From NCBI GenBank assembly GCA_036555585.1, contig DATBLE010000017.1:62001-126000 (forward strand): a DNA stretch of 64,000 bases, in the 5' to 3' direction. Shown one piece after another: positions 32,188 to 41,597 of this stretch. The position numbers were made by a program, and so were the translations under genes. This DNA is from DATBLE01 sp036555585. GTDB lineage: Bacteria; Actinomycetota; Thermoleophilia; Gaiellales; Gaiellaceae. Under the pieces are notes generated by a model. The model was not told the DNA's origin, searched no databases, and saw nothing but the letters and a program-made list of their open reading frames with translations. How positions within the stretch are numbered: the first letter of the stretch is position 1; each line of letters opens with the position of its first letter.

Positions 32188-32687
32188 TTACAGTTGCTCG
32201 ACGAGCTCGCCCAGCGACTTGCGGTCGGCTCGGCCGCTCCACTCCTCGGGCGTCCGCCGCTCGGGATGCCGCTCCCGGGCGGGGTAGCCGAAGGTGAGCA
32301 CGGCCGCGATCTCGTCGTCGGCGCGAAGCCGCAGGGCGGCGTGAGCCGCCTCGCGATCCGCGATTCCGTTCGGGCAGGAGCCGACGCCGGCGTTCCAGGC
32401 GGCGAGGAGCATGTTCTGCGCGCAGCGGCCCGTGTCGAACCCGCTGCGCCCGACGATCGCGACCGCCAGGCGCGCGCCGCGGACGTTCGCCGGCTCGTAG
32501 ACGCTTCCGGCCAGCCGCTCGCGCGCCTCGTCGTCCTCGACCAGCAGGAAGCGCCACGGCTGGCGGTTCTTGGCGCTGCCGGCGAGCCGGCCCGCGTCCA
32601 GGATGGTGCGGACGACGTCCTCCGGCAGGTCGCGCGGCGCGTAGTCGCGGACCTCGCGCCGGGATGCGATCGCCAGCCAGGCGTCCA

Positions 32688-32688
<1 letters not shown>
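32188..32688 (-). CDS. Nitroreductase family protein
   Basis: 166 residues, small flavin-dependent nitroreductase. FMN-binding RREVRDYAPRDLPEDVVRTI, AGSAKNRQPWRFLLVED, and the late CPNGIADREAAHAAL and VLTFGYPA segments are present. It overlaps the malate synthase stop (TGATG), so is translationally coupled to it. The frame is open upstream, but that sequence is the other frame of malate synthase. Physiological substrate unknown. Confidence 0.82.
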
Positions 32689-34235
<1,547 letters not shown>

Positions 34236-34254
34236 CGCGATAGATTGACAAGGA

Positions 34255-35697
34255 ATGGAGCCGGCCGGTGAGCTGAGGCGCCTGCTGCCCGCCGGCGCCG
34301 TGATCGAGGAGCCCGAGCAGCTCCGGACCTACGAGTGCGACGGGCTCACCGGACACCGCGTGATGCCGTCGCTCGTCGTGCTGCCCGAGTCGACCGAGCA
34401 GGTCCAGGCGGTCGTCCGCGCGTGCCATGCGGCCGGCGTGCCGTTCGTCGCCCGCGGCGCCGGCACGGGCCTCTCCGGGGGCGCGCTCCCGGTGGCCGAC
34501 GGCGTCGTGATCGCGCTCACGCGCATGAACCGGATCCTCGAGGTCGACCTCGACGGCGCCCGCATCGTCGTCCAGCCCGGCGTCACCAACCTGCAGGTGA
34601 CCGAGGCCGTGATCGGCGACGGCTGGTACTACGCGCCCGACCCGTCCAGCCAGCAGGTGTGCACGATCGGCGGCAACGTCGCGGAGAACTCCGGCGGCGC
34701 CCACTGCCTCAAGCACGGGTTCACGGTCAACCACGTCACCGCGCTGACGGTGGTGCTGCCCGACGGCGAGCTCGTGCGGCTCGGCGGCCGCTCGCTCGAG
34801 TCGCCGGGGCCTGACCTGCTGGGCGTGTTCGTCGGCTCGGAGGGGACGCTCGGGATCGCCACCGAGATCACGCTGCGGCTCCTGCGCCGGCCGGAGGCGG
34901 TGCGGACCGTGCTCGCAGCCTTCGACTCGACCGACGCCGCCGGCGGCGCGGTATCCGGCGTCGTCTCGGCCGGGATCCTCGCCTCGGCGATGGAGATCAT
35001 GGACCGGCTGACGATCGAGGCGGCGGAGGCGGCCGTCCGCCCCGGCTACCCGGACGCCGAAGCGCTGCTGCTGGTCGAGCTGGACGGCCCCGCCCCGCAG
35101 GTCGAGGAGGAGCTGGCGGCGGTCGAGGCGATCTGCCGGGACTGCGGCGCCTGGGAGCTCCGCACCGCCGGCGACGACCACGAGCGGGCGCTGCTCTGGA
35201 AGGGCCGCAAGTCGGCGTTCGCGGCGATGGGGCGCGTGTCGCCGGACTACTACGTGCAGGACGGCGTCGTCCCGCGGACGAAGCTGCCCGAGGTGCTGCG
35301 CCGGATCGCCGCGCTCGAGGCCGACTACGGGCTGCGGGTCGGCAACGTCTTCCACGCCGGCGACGGCAACCTCCATCCGCTCGTGCTCTACGACGCGCGA
35401 GTCGAGGGCGAGCCCGAGCGGGCGCGCGCGCTGGCCGAGGCGATCCTGGAGGCGTGCATCGACGCGGGCGGCTCGCTCACCGGCGAGCACGGGATCGGGG
35501 TCGACAAGGCGTGCTCGATGCCGCTCCTGTTCGGCGCCGACGACCTCGAGGCGATGCAGCGCGTGCGGCGCGCCTTCGACCCGGCCGGGCTGTGCAACCC
35601 CGGCAAGCTCTTTCCGACCCCGCGGTTGTGCGGCGAGGTGCCCGGCCCGTACCGCGCCCATCCACTCGAGCAGGCGGGCCTTGCCGAGCGTCTCTGA
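34255..35697 (+). CDS. glcD: Glycolate oxidase, FAD-linked subunit D
   Basis: 480 residues, FAD-binding PCMH/VAO fold. RGAGTGLSGGALPVADGVVI and CTIGGNVAENSGGAHCLKHG bind FAD; the C-terminal FAD-linked oxidase domain ends with HAGDGNLHPLVLYD, GEHGIGVDKACSMPLLFG and the CNPGKLFPTPR tail. Oxidises glycolate (possibly D-lactate) to the 2-oxoacid. TAGATT lies 8 nt before ATG 34255 with AAGGA between. Divergent from aceB with a gap of only 19 nt. Confidence 0.93.
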   Translation: MEPAGELRRLLPAGAVIEEPEQLRTYECDGLTGHRVMPSLVVLPESTEQVQAVVRACHAAGVPFVARGAGTGLSGGALPVADGVVIALTRMNRILEVDLDGARIVVQPGVTNLQVTEAVIGDGWYYAPDPSSQQVCTIGGNVAENSGGAHCLKHGFTVNHVTALTVVLPDGELVRLGGRSLESPGPDLLGVFVGSEGTLGIATEITLRLLRRPEAVRTVLAAFDSTDAAGGAVSGVVSAGILASAMEIMDRLTIEAAEAAVRPGYPDAEALLLVELDGPAPQVEEELAAVEAICRDCGAWELRTAGDDHERALLWKGRKSAFAAMGRVSPDYYVQDGVVPRTKLPEVLRRIAALEADYGLRVGNVFHAGDGNLHPLVLYDARVEGEPERARALAEAILEACIDAGGSLTGEHGIGVDKACSMPLLFGADDLEAMQRVRRAFDPAGLCNPGKLFPTPRLCGEVPGPYRAHPLEQAGLAERL

Positions 35698-36610
35698 GGT
35701 CGCGAGCGTCGAGGAGGCGGCCGAGCTCCTGGCGGGCGCGGCCGGGCGGGGCGAGCGCGTCTCGATCGGGCGGGAAGGCGGCGACGTCGTGCTCTCGACC
35801 GCCGCGCTCGACCGGGTGCTCGAGCACGAGGCCGGCGACCTGACCGCGATCGTGGAGGCCGGCGTTCGGGTCGGCGAGCTCAACGAGCGCCTGGCCGGGC
35901 ACGGCCAGATGCTCGCGCTCGACCCGCCGGGCAACCCGACGATCGGGGCCTGCGTCGCGGCGAACCTGTCCGGCCCGCGGCGGCACCGCTACGGCACCGC
36001 GCGCGATCTCGTGATCGGCGTCACGGTCGTGCTCGCGGACGGGACGGTCGCCAGCTCCGGCGGCAAGGTGGTGAAGAACGTCGCCGGCTACGACCTCGGC
36101 AAGCTCTTCTGCGGCTCCGAGGGCCGGCTCGGGCTGATCGCGCGGGTGGCGCTGCGGCTGCACCCGCTGCCGGCCGCCGCGCGGACGCTGGTCGCGCCGG
36201 CCGGCTCGCCTGCCGAGGCGGCGGCGAAGGCGCGGGCGGTCCTGCGTGCCCCGGTCGCGCCGTCCGCAGTCGACCTGCTGTGGCCCGGCCGGCTCGCCGT
36301 GCTGTTCGAGGGCGGCAGGCGCGGGGTGGAGGAGCAGCTGGGCCTCGCCCGCTCCCTCGTGGGCGACACGGAGGAGGGCGACACGGTCTGGGCCGAGGCG
36401 CGCGAGCGCCAGGCCGGATCGCAGGGGCGCCTGCCCTTCCCTCCGGCCGGCCTCGCGGACGCGCTGGGCGGCCTGGACGAGGCGGTCGTGCGCATCTCGG
36501 CCGGGGTCGCGTACGTGCGGAGCCCGGTCGCCGACCCGCGCGACCCGGCGGAGATCGCGCTCGCCGAGCGCGTGCGCGCGCAGCTCGATCCGGCCGGAGT
36601 GCTCGCGTGA
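35681..36610 (+). CDS. glcE: Glycolate oxidase, FAD-binding subunit E
   Basis: 309 residues, TTG start, overlapping glcD by 17 nt. FAD-binding N-domain: LALDPPGNPTIGACVAANLS, RHRYGTARDLVIGVTVVLAD, SSGGKVVKNVAGYDLGKLFC and GSEGRLGLIARVALRLHPLP, all GlcE signatures. Second flavin-binding subunit of the three-subunit complex. Confidence 0.92.
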   Translation: MPSVSEVASVEEAAELLAGAAGRGERVSIGREGGDVVLSTAALDRVLEHEAGDLTAIVEAGVRVGELNERLAGHGQMLALDPPGNPTIGACVAANLSGPRRHRYGTARDLVIGVTVVLADGTVASSGGKVVKNVAGYDLGKLFCGSEGRLGLIARVALRLHPLPAAARTLVAPAGSPAEAAAKARAVLRAPVAPSAVDLLWPGRLAVLFEGGRRGVEEQLGLARSLVGDTEEGDTVWAEARERQAGSQGRLPFPPAGLADALGGLDEAVVRISAGVAYVRSPVADPRDPAEIALAERVRAQLDPAGVLA

Positions 36611-37803
36611 GCGCGGAGATCTCGCGCGAGCTGCTCGACGACTGCGTCCACTGCGGGTTCTGCCTGCCGACCTGCCCGACCTACGGCCCGCTGTGGCAGG
36701 AGGAGATGGACTCGCCGCGGGGCCGGATCCTGCTCATGTCCGGGCTCGTGGACGGCACCGTCGCGCTGTCGCCGACGACCGTTCGGCACTTCGACCGCTG
36801 CCTCGGCTGCATGGCCTGCGTGACCTCCTGCCCCTCGGGCGTCCGCTACGACCGCCTGATCGAGCAGACCCGCGCGCACGTCGAGGAGCACCACGAGCGC
36901 TCCGACGACGAGCGCATCCTCCGCGCGCTCCTGTTCGCGACCGTCCCGTACCCGCGCCGGCTCCGGGCCGCGCTCGCCCTGACCCCGCCGCGGCTGCCGG
37001 GCCCGCTGGCGCCGTTCGCCGCGCTGAAGCCCCCGTGGCGGTCGTCGGCGCGGCCGCCGGAGGTGACGCCGCCGGCGGCGGAGCGGCGGCTGCGCGTCGG
37101 GCTGCTGCTCGGCTGCGTCCAGCGGGTGGTATTCGGCGACGTCAACGTCGCGACCGCTCGTGTCCTCGCCGCCGAGGGCTGCGAGGTGGCGGCGCCGCGC
37201 GTGCAGGAGTGCTGCGGCGCGCTGCATCTCCATGCCGGCCGTCTGGCGGAAGGGCGACGGCGCGCGCAAAGGATCGGCGAGGTCTTCGGCGACGTCGACG
37301 CGATCGTCGTCAACGCCGCCGGCTGCGGCTCGCACCTGAAGGAGGCGGAGCTGCCCGTGCGCGTGGTCGACGTGAACGAGCTGCTCGCCGAGCTGGAGCC
37401 GAGGGCCGAGCGGCACGAGCTCCCGCTGCGGATCGCCTACCAGGACGCCTGCCACCTCGGCCACGCGCAGGGGATCCGCGACGCGCCGCGCGAGGTGCTC
37501 GGGTCGATCCCCGGTCTCGAGGTCGCGGAGCCGGCCGAGCAGGCGATCTGCTGCGGCAGCGCGGGGATCTACAACCTCGTGCAGCCCGCGCCGGCCGCCG
37601 AGCTGGGCGAGCGCAAGGCCGCGAACGTCGCCGCGACCGGGGCGGACGCGTACGCGAGCGCGAACCCCGGCTGCCTCGTCCAGGTCTCGACGCATCTGCG
37701 GCGCGCGGGGACGCCGCTGTCGGCGCTCCACCCCGTCGAGCTCCTCGACGCGTCGATCCGCGGCGTGAGTCGCGACGCGCTGGTCGCGGCCGCGCGCCGG
37801 TAG
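36607..37803 (+). CDS. glcF: Glycolate oxidase, iron-sulfur subunit F
   Basis: 398 residues; GTG 36607 overlaps the glcE stop by 4 nt. Two 4Fe-4S motifs: CVHCGFCLPTCP and CLGCMACVTSCP. Two cysteine-rich CCG domains follow (QECCGALHLHAG and AICCGSAGIYN). Passes electrons from the flavin subunits to the quinone pool. Completes glcDEF. Confidence 0.94.
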   Translation: MSAEISRELLDDCVHCGFCLPTCPTYGPLWQEEMDSPRGRILLMSGLVDGTVALSPTTVRHFDRCLGCMACVTSCPSGVRYDRLIEQTRAHVEEHHERSDDERILRALLFATVPYPRRLRAALALTPPRLPGPLAPFAALKPPWRSSARPPEVTPPAAERRLRVGLLLGCVQRVVFGDVNVATARVLAAEGCEVAAPRVQECCGALHLHAGRLAEGRRRAQRIGEVFGDVDAIVVNAAGCGSHLKEAELPVRVVDVNELLAELEPRAERHELPLRIAYQDACHLGHAQGIRDAPREVLGSIPGLEVAEPAEQAICCGSAGIYNLVQPAPAAELGERKAANVAATGADAYASANPGCLVQVSTHLRRAGTPLSALHPVELLDASIRGVSRDALVAAARR

Positions 37804-37806
37804 AGG

Positions 37807-38472
37807 GTGTTCCGCTCCTCTCGCCGCGCGGTCGTGTTCCCGCAGGCCGAGCATGCCCGCTTCTCGGCGGCGCTCGCCGCCCTCTGGGGCAACGAGCGCT
37901 TCGAGCGGCCCGCGCTCGACTTCGACGCGTTCGTGCGGGGCGTGGCGCTCCACGACCGCGGCTACGGCGAGCTGGACGCCGACGGGATCGGCGAGGTCTC
38001 CTCCGAGCGGTGGCTCGAGATCCAGCGGCGCAGCTTCGAGCCCCGCGGGGAGGATCCCGTCGTCGATCTCGTGGTCGCCATGCACGTCCACCGGTTGCTC
38101 TCGAAGCCGTGGAATCCGGCCCTCGCCGTGTCGGACCCCGAGCTGGAGGCGTCCCTGCCGGCGCTCCGAGCGGCGGCCGGGGTCGGAGAGGACGAGGCTG
38201 GGGCGGCGGACGCGATCACGGATCTCTGCGACCGGATCGCCTTCGACGTCTGCGTCGAAGAGCGTTCGGAGTGGGACTTCTCCATCGCCCCCGGCGTGGG
38301 CGCGGATCCGGTCGAGGTCGCCTTCGCCTTCGACGGCGCCGGCACGGTCACCCTGGATCCCTGGCCGCTCGGCGTGCCGTGGGCGCGGCCGGTGCTCTGC
38401 GGCTTCGCGGCCGACGGGTACCCGGACCGGCACGCGCCGGTGGTCGAGCCGATCCTCGTCCGGCCCGTCTAG
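37807..38472 (+). CDS. DUF3891-family protein
   Basis: 221 residues from GTG, 3 nt after glcF. Reads RRAVVFPQAEHARFSAALAA, FVRGVALHDRGYGELD, VAMHVHRLLSK and a long acidic C-terminus (DLCDRIAFDVCVEERSEWDF, GFAADGYPDRHAPVVEPILV). The HDRGYGELD and MHVHRL segments suggest an HD-like metal site, as described for DUF3891, whose function I do not know. Likely co-transcribed with glcDEF. Its stop overlaps the convergent arsenate-reductase-like gene. Confidence 0.75.
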   Translation: MFRSSRRAVVFPQAEHARFSAALAALWGNERFERPALDFDAFVRGVALHDRGYGELDADGIGEVSSERWLEIQRRSFEPRGEDPVVDLVVAMHVHRLLSKPWNPALAVSDPELEASLPALRAAAGVGEDEAGAADAITDLCDRIAFDVCVEERSEWDFSIAPGVGADPVEVAFAFDGAGTVTLDPWPLGVPWARPVLCGFAADGYPDRHAPVVEPILVRPV

Positions 38473-38864
38473 GCCGAGGCGTCCAGATCCGCGAGCAGCC
38501 GCTCCGCCCGACGCCGGATCTCGTCGCGGATCGGGCGAACCTGCTCGACCGGGAGCCCGTAGGGATCGGCGAGCTGCCAGTTCTCGTAGCGCTTCCCGGG
38601 GACGGGTGCGCACACGCCGTCGCAGGCGGCGACCAGGACGTCCGCCCACGCAAGATCCTCGTCGTCGAGCCGGTGCGGGACGTGGTCGGACGCGTCGATG
38701 CCGGCCTCGCCGAGCGCTTCGACCACGGCGGGCTCCGCGCTCGAGCCGTGCGGGTCGGCGCCGGCCGAGCGGGCCTCGTGCCGCCCGGCCGCCGCCCGGC
38801 GAAAGAGGCGCTCGGCCATCACGCTCCGTCCGCTGTTGCCGACGCAGACGAAGAGGACGTTCAC
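38469..38864 (-). CDS. Arsenate reductase-like low-molecular-weight tyrosine phosphatase
   Basis: 131 residues from GTG 38864. The LMW-PTPase P-loop is VCVGNSGRSVMAERLF. Helix SSAEPAVVEALGEAGIDASDHVP, DVLVAACDGVCAPVPGKRYE and ENWQLADPYG follow; the last segment matches arsenate reductases (WxxxDP) rather than protein phosphatases. The second P-loop Cys of the thioredoxin-type ArsC is Gly here, but a CDGVC pair lies where the redox cysteines of that type occur. The start overlaps a 16-codon cysteine-rich ORF by 4 nt (GTGA), and pstB-phoU-capA lie upstream. Arsenate enters through phosphate transporters, so the context fits arsenate reduction. Confidence 0.82.
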   Translation of the reverse strand: MNVLFVCVGNSGRSVMAERLFRRAAAGRHEARSAGADPHGSSAEPAVVEALGEAGIDASDHVPHRLDDEDLAWADVLVAACDGVCAPVPGKRYENWQLADPYGLPVEQVRPIRDEIRRRAERLLADLDASA

Positions 38865-38911
38865 TTGCAGCAGTCGCAACCGCAGTCGCAGCAGCCGTCG
38901 CAGCAGCTCAT
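38861..38911 (-). CDS. 16-residue cysteine-rich micropeptide coupled to the arsenate-reductase-like gene
   Basis: The frame reads MSCCDGCCDCGCDCCK then TGA: eight cysteines in 16 residues, in CC and CxC pairs. GAGAGGAGG lies 6 nt before ATG 38911, one of the best ribosome-binding sites in the window. The TGA overlaps the GTG of the following gene (GTGA), the same coupling used by other operon pairs here. The repeated TGC/GAC codons have no other evident use. By analogy with metallothioneins it could bind arsenite or a soft metal, or serve as a cysteine-sensing leader peptide; both are inference. Confidence 0.7.
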   Translation of the reverse strand: MSCCDGCCDCGCDCCK

Positions 38912-38951
38912 CGCGAGCCTCCTCTCGAGTCGGTGACGGTGGCCGGGACAA

Positions 38952-40001
38952 TTATCGATCTTTGTCGAGCGGCGGGGTCAGCACGCCCTTGACGGAGATG
39001 CGCATGGCGCTCGCGCCGAAGTCCTCGGCCGAGAGGGTGCGGACCGCGCCACGGGCCGCCCCGCTTGCATCCGGCCGCGGGATGCCGGTGCCGGCGATCG
39101 TGAGCGCGTCGAGCCGTCCCGACTGCCACAAGGCGTCCCGGCGCAGGGTGACCTGGAGGATCCCGGTCACGCCGGGCACGCCGGCGGTGTTCAGCGTGCG
39201 GTAGCCGACGAAGTTGCCGAGCGAGTAGGCGATCAGCCGGCCGCGGTACCACTCCATCCCGCGCAGGACGTGCGGGCCGCTGCCGACGACGAGGTCGGCT
39301 CCTGCGCGCACCATCGACCGCGCGAACGCGACGGCGTTGCCTCGGTTCTCCCCGAGGAACCACTCGTTCCCGGGCCGGACGTGCCGCTCGTCGGCGCCCT
39401 CCGCGCCTGCGTGCATCGTCACCACGACCAGGTCGGCCCAGCGATCGGCTCTTCGCACCAGCGCCTCCGCGACGGGCAGGTTCAGCAGGCTCTGCGCCCA
39501 GGGGTAGGGGGCGAACCCGAGCACGGCCACCCGCGTCCCGCGGACGTTCATGTACGCGATCTCGCCGGGACGGCCCGTGGTCAGCAGGTGCGCGGAGCGC
39601 AGGGCGGCGACCGTGTCGTGCTGCCCGACCGTGCCGTAGTCGAGCGCGTGGTTGTTCGCGAGGTTGAGGACCGTGAAGCCGGCGCCGCGCAGGAGACGCG
39701 CGTACGAGGGCGGCGCGCGGAACGAGAAGCAGTCCGAGCTGCCGGAGGCGCACTTCGGCGAGCCGCGCTCGGTGAGCGTCCCCTCCAGGTTGCCGAGCAC
39801 GACGTCGCCTGCGAGCTGCCTGCGCACCGAGCGGAAGTAGTCGGCGGCCGGGCCCGCGACCATGGCGATGTCGCCCGTGAAGGCGAAGCGCACGACCGGC
39901 GCGCTCCCCCGGCCGCCCGGCGCCGCGCCCGCGGCGAGCAGCAGGCAGACGGCGAGGCCCGTGAGGCTAGCCGAGCGCGTCGGCCTCGGGATGCGACGCA
40001 T
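38952..40001 (-). CDS. CapA-family metallophosphatase-like protein
   Basis: 349 residues, probably exported (TRSASLTGLAVCLLLAAGAA signal near residues 8-27). CapA/PgsA fold motifs: FAFTGDIAMV, LGNLEGTLTERG, VLNLANNHALDYG, VVVTMHAGAEG, GSGPHVLRG and AYSLGNFVG. The family is named for poly-gamma-glutamate synthesis but is related to calcineurin-like phosphatases. Here it lies between phoU and the micropeptide/arsenate-reductase genes on one strand and overlaps phoU by 35 nt, so a role in phosphate scavenging at the cell surface is plausible. Confidence 0.85.
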   Translation of the reverse strand: MRRIPRPTRSASLTGLAVCLLLAAGAAPGGRGSAPVVRFAFTGDIAMVAGPAADYFRSVRRQLAGDVVLGNLEGTLTERGSPKCASGSSDCFSFRAPPSYARLLRGAGFTVLNLANNHALDYGTVGQHDTVAALRSAHLLTTGRPGEIAYMNVRGTRVAVLGFAPYPWAQSLLNLPVAEALVRRADRWADLVVVTMHAGAEGADERHVRPGNEWFLGENRGNAVAFARSMVRAGADLVVGSGPHVLRGMEWYRGRLIAYSLGNFVGYRTLNTAGVPGVTGILQVTLRRDALWQSGRLDALTIAGTGIPRPDASGAARGAVRTLSAEDFGASAMRISVKGVLTPPLDKDR

Positions 40002-40644
40002 CCGTGAACTCGCGGAACTCGCCCGTGACGAGAAAGGCCGTCTGCTCACCGATGTCCACCGCATGGTCCCCGACTCGTTCCAGGCAACGCGAGACGACCA
40101 GCATACGCAGGCCCCATTCGCGCTGCCCGGCCCCCAGCTCGAGGACGTGCTCGACCGTCCGCCGGTTCGCCCGGTCGATCAGCTCGTCCATCGCGAGCAG
40201 GGCCTCCGCGCGCGCCAGGTCTCGGCGCCGGAACGAGCGCATGGCCGCCCGGGTCATCTCCTCGGCACGGGCCCCCATCTCGGCGAGGCCGTCCACGATG
40301 CGCGGCTCGACCGATCCTGCCGCGGCGAGCCTGATCAGCTTCGCGACGGTCACGCAGTAGTCGGCCATGCGCTCGAGGTGGAGGTTGATGTGGAGCATCG
40401 CCAGGACGAGCCTGAGGTCGCCTGCGACCGGCGTCTGCCGCGCGAGCAGCGACTGGACGCCCTCCTGGATCGCGAGGTACCGGTCGTCGACGTCGTCGTC
40501 GAACGCGACGACCTCGTCGGCGAGCTCGGTGTCGCGCTCGACGAGCGCCTGCGTCGCCGCCCGGACCGAGCGGACGACGAGATCCCCTTCGGCGTGGAGG
40601 GTGTCCTCGAGCTCGGCGAGCTCCTCGGCGAAGGTGACCCTCAC
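39967..40644 (-). CDS. phoU: Phosphate signalling protein PhoU
   Basis: 225 residues from GTG 40644 overlapping the pstB stop (GTGA). Two three-helix PhoU repeats: DDDVDDRYLAIQEGVQSLLA, LHINLHLERMADYCVTVAKL and the second-half ELGAGQREWGLRMLVVSRCL with ERVGDHAVDIGEQTAFL. PhoU links the Pst transporter to the PhoR kinase and dampens the Pho response when phosphate is plentiful. Confidence 0.94.
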   Translation of the reverse strand: MRVTFAEELAELEDTLHAEGDLVVRSVRAATQALVERDTELADEVVAFDDDVDDRYLAIQEGVQSLLARQTPVAGDLRLVLAMLHINLHLERMADYCVTVAKLIRLAAAGSVEPRIVDGLAEMGARAEEMTRAAMRSFRRRDLARAEALLAMDELIDRANRRTVEHVLELGAGQREWGLRMLVVSRCLERVGDHAVDIGEQTAFLVTGEFREFTDASHPEADALG

Positions 40645-41501
40645 CCGAAGCGGCCCGTGACGTAGCCCTCGGTGCGGGGATCGGACGGTTGCGTGAAGAT
40701 CCGCGCGGTCTCGTCGTACTCGACCAGGATCCCGTGCCGCTCGGCGCCGTCGACCTGCAGGCTGAAGAACGCGGTCATGTCGGCGACGCGGGCCGCCTGC
40801 TGCATGTTGTGCGTGACGATCACGAGCGTGTACTCCTGCTTCAGCTCGTGCATCAGGTCCTCGATCGCCGCGGTCGAGATCGGGTCGAGCGCCGACGCGG
40901 GCTCGTCGAGCAGGATCACCTCGGGCTCGACGGCGAGGGCTCGCGCGATGCAGAGGCGCTGCTGCTGGCCGCCCGAGAGCGCGAGCGCGCTGCGCTTCAG
41001 CCGGTCCTTGACCTCGTCCCACAGCGCGGCGCCGCGGAGCGCCTCCTCCACGCGCCCGTCGAGGTCGTCTTTCATCCCCAGCGCCCTCGGCGCGAAGGCG
41101 ACGTTGTCGTAGATCGACTTCGGGAACGGGTTCGGCTTCTGGAAGACCATGCCGATCCGCCGGCGCACCTCGACCGGGTCTGCGTCGGGCCCGTAGAGGT
41201 CCTCGCCGCGGTACAGGATCCGGCCGCCGACGCTCGCTCCGGGGACGAGGTCGTTCATCCGGTTGAGGCAGCGGATGAACGTGCTCTTGCCGCACCCCGA
41301 CGGGCCGATCACGGCCGTGATCAGGTTGTCGTAGACGTCGAGGCTGATGTCCGCCAGCGCCCGGTTGCCTCCGTAGGCGACGCCGAGGCCGTCGATCCCG
41401 AAGACGACGTCGCGCCGGGCGATGTGAGCGGCCTCCTGTCGCAGGCTTGCGGCGACGTCGACGGACGCGACCTCGGCGGACACCCGACGAGTCTCGCCCA
41501 T
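40641..41501 (-). CDS. pstB: Phosphate ABC transporter ATP-binding protein
   Basis: 286 residues. Walker A GPSGCGKSTFIRCLNRMND, Q-loop GMVFQKPNPFPKSIYDNVAF, signature ALSGGQQQRLCIARALA, Walker B VILLDEPASALDP, switch His VTHNMQQ. These are PstB-specific wordings. A longer N-terminus (about 40 residues) than E. coli PstB is kept by ATG 41501. Divergent from pstC across a PHO box. Confidence 0.95.
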   Translation of the reverse strand: MGETRRVSAEVASVDVAASLRQEAAHIARRDVVFGIDGLGVAYGGNRALADISLDVYDNLITAVIGPSGCGKSTFIRCLNRMNDLVPGASVGGRILYRGEDLYGPDADPVEVRRRIGMVFQKPNPFPKSIYDNVAFAPRALGMKDDLDGRVEEALRGAALWDEVKDRLKRSALALSGGQQQRLCIARALAVEPEVILLDEPASALDPISTAAIEDLMHELKQEYTLVIVTHNMQQAARVADMTAFFSLQVDGAERHGILVEYDETARIFTQPSDPRTEGYVTGRFG

Positions 41502-41523
41502 GCCGTCTCGCTCCAGGGTCGAG

Positions 41524-41556
41524 GAGATGTGAAGGGCTGGTGTCGGGGTGGTGAAC
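41524..41556 (-). promoter_or_regulatory. PHO box between pstB and pstC
   Basis: Read on the minus strand, three 11-nt units follow one another: GTTCACCACCC, CGACACCAGCC, CTTCACATCTC. This is the GTTCACC-type direct repeat bound by actinobacterial PhoP. It is oriented toward pstB, with its last unit 22 nt from the pstB start. Confidence 0.7.
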
Positions 41557-41597
41557 GGCCCTCCGGCCCGCGATCGCTGCTGCAAAGCTCCGAGCGC

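Noticed and set aside
38469..38951. A 160-residue form of the arsenate-reductase-like protein starting at 38951
   Set aside because: The added residues (RRLLRLRLRLLQ) are the wrong frame of the cysteine-rich micropeptide; family homology starts at GTG 38864.
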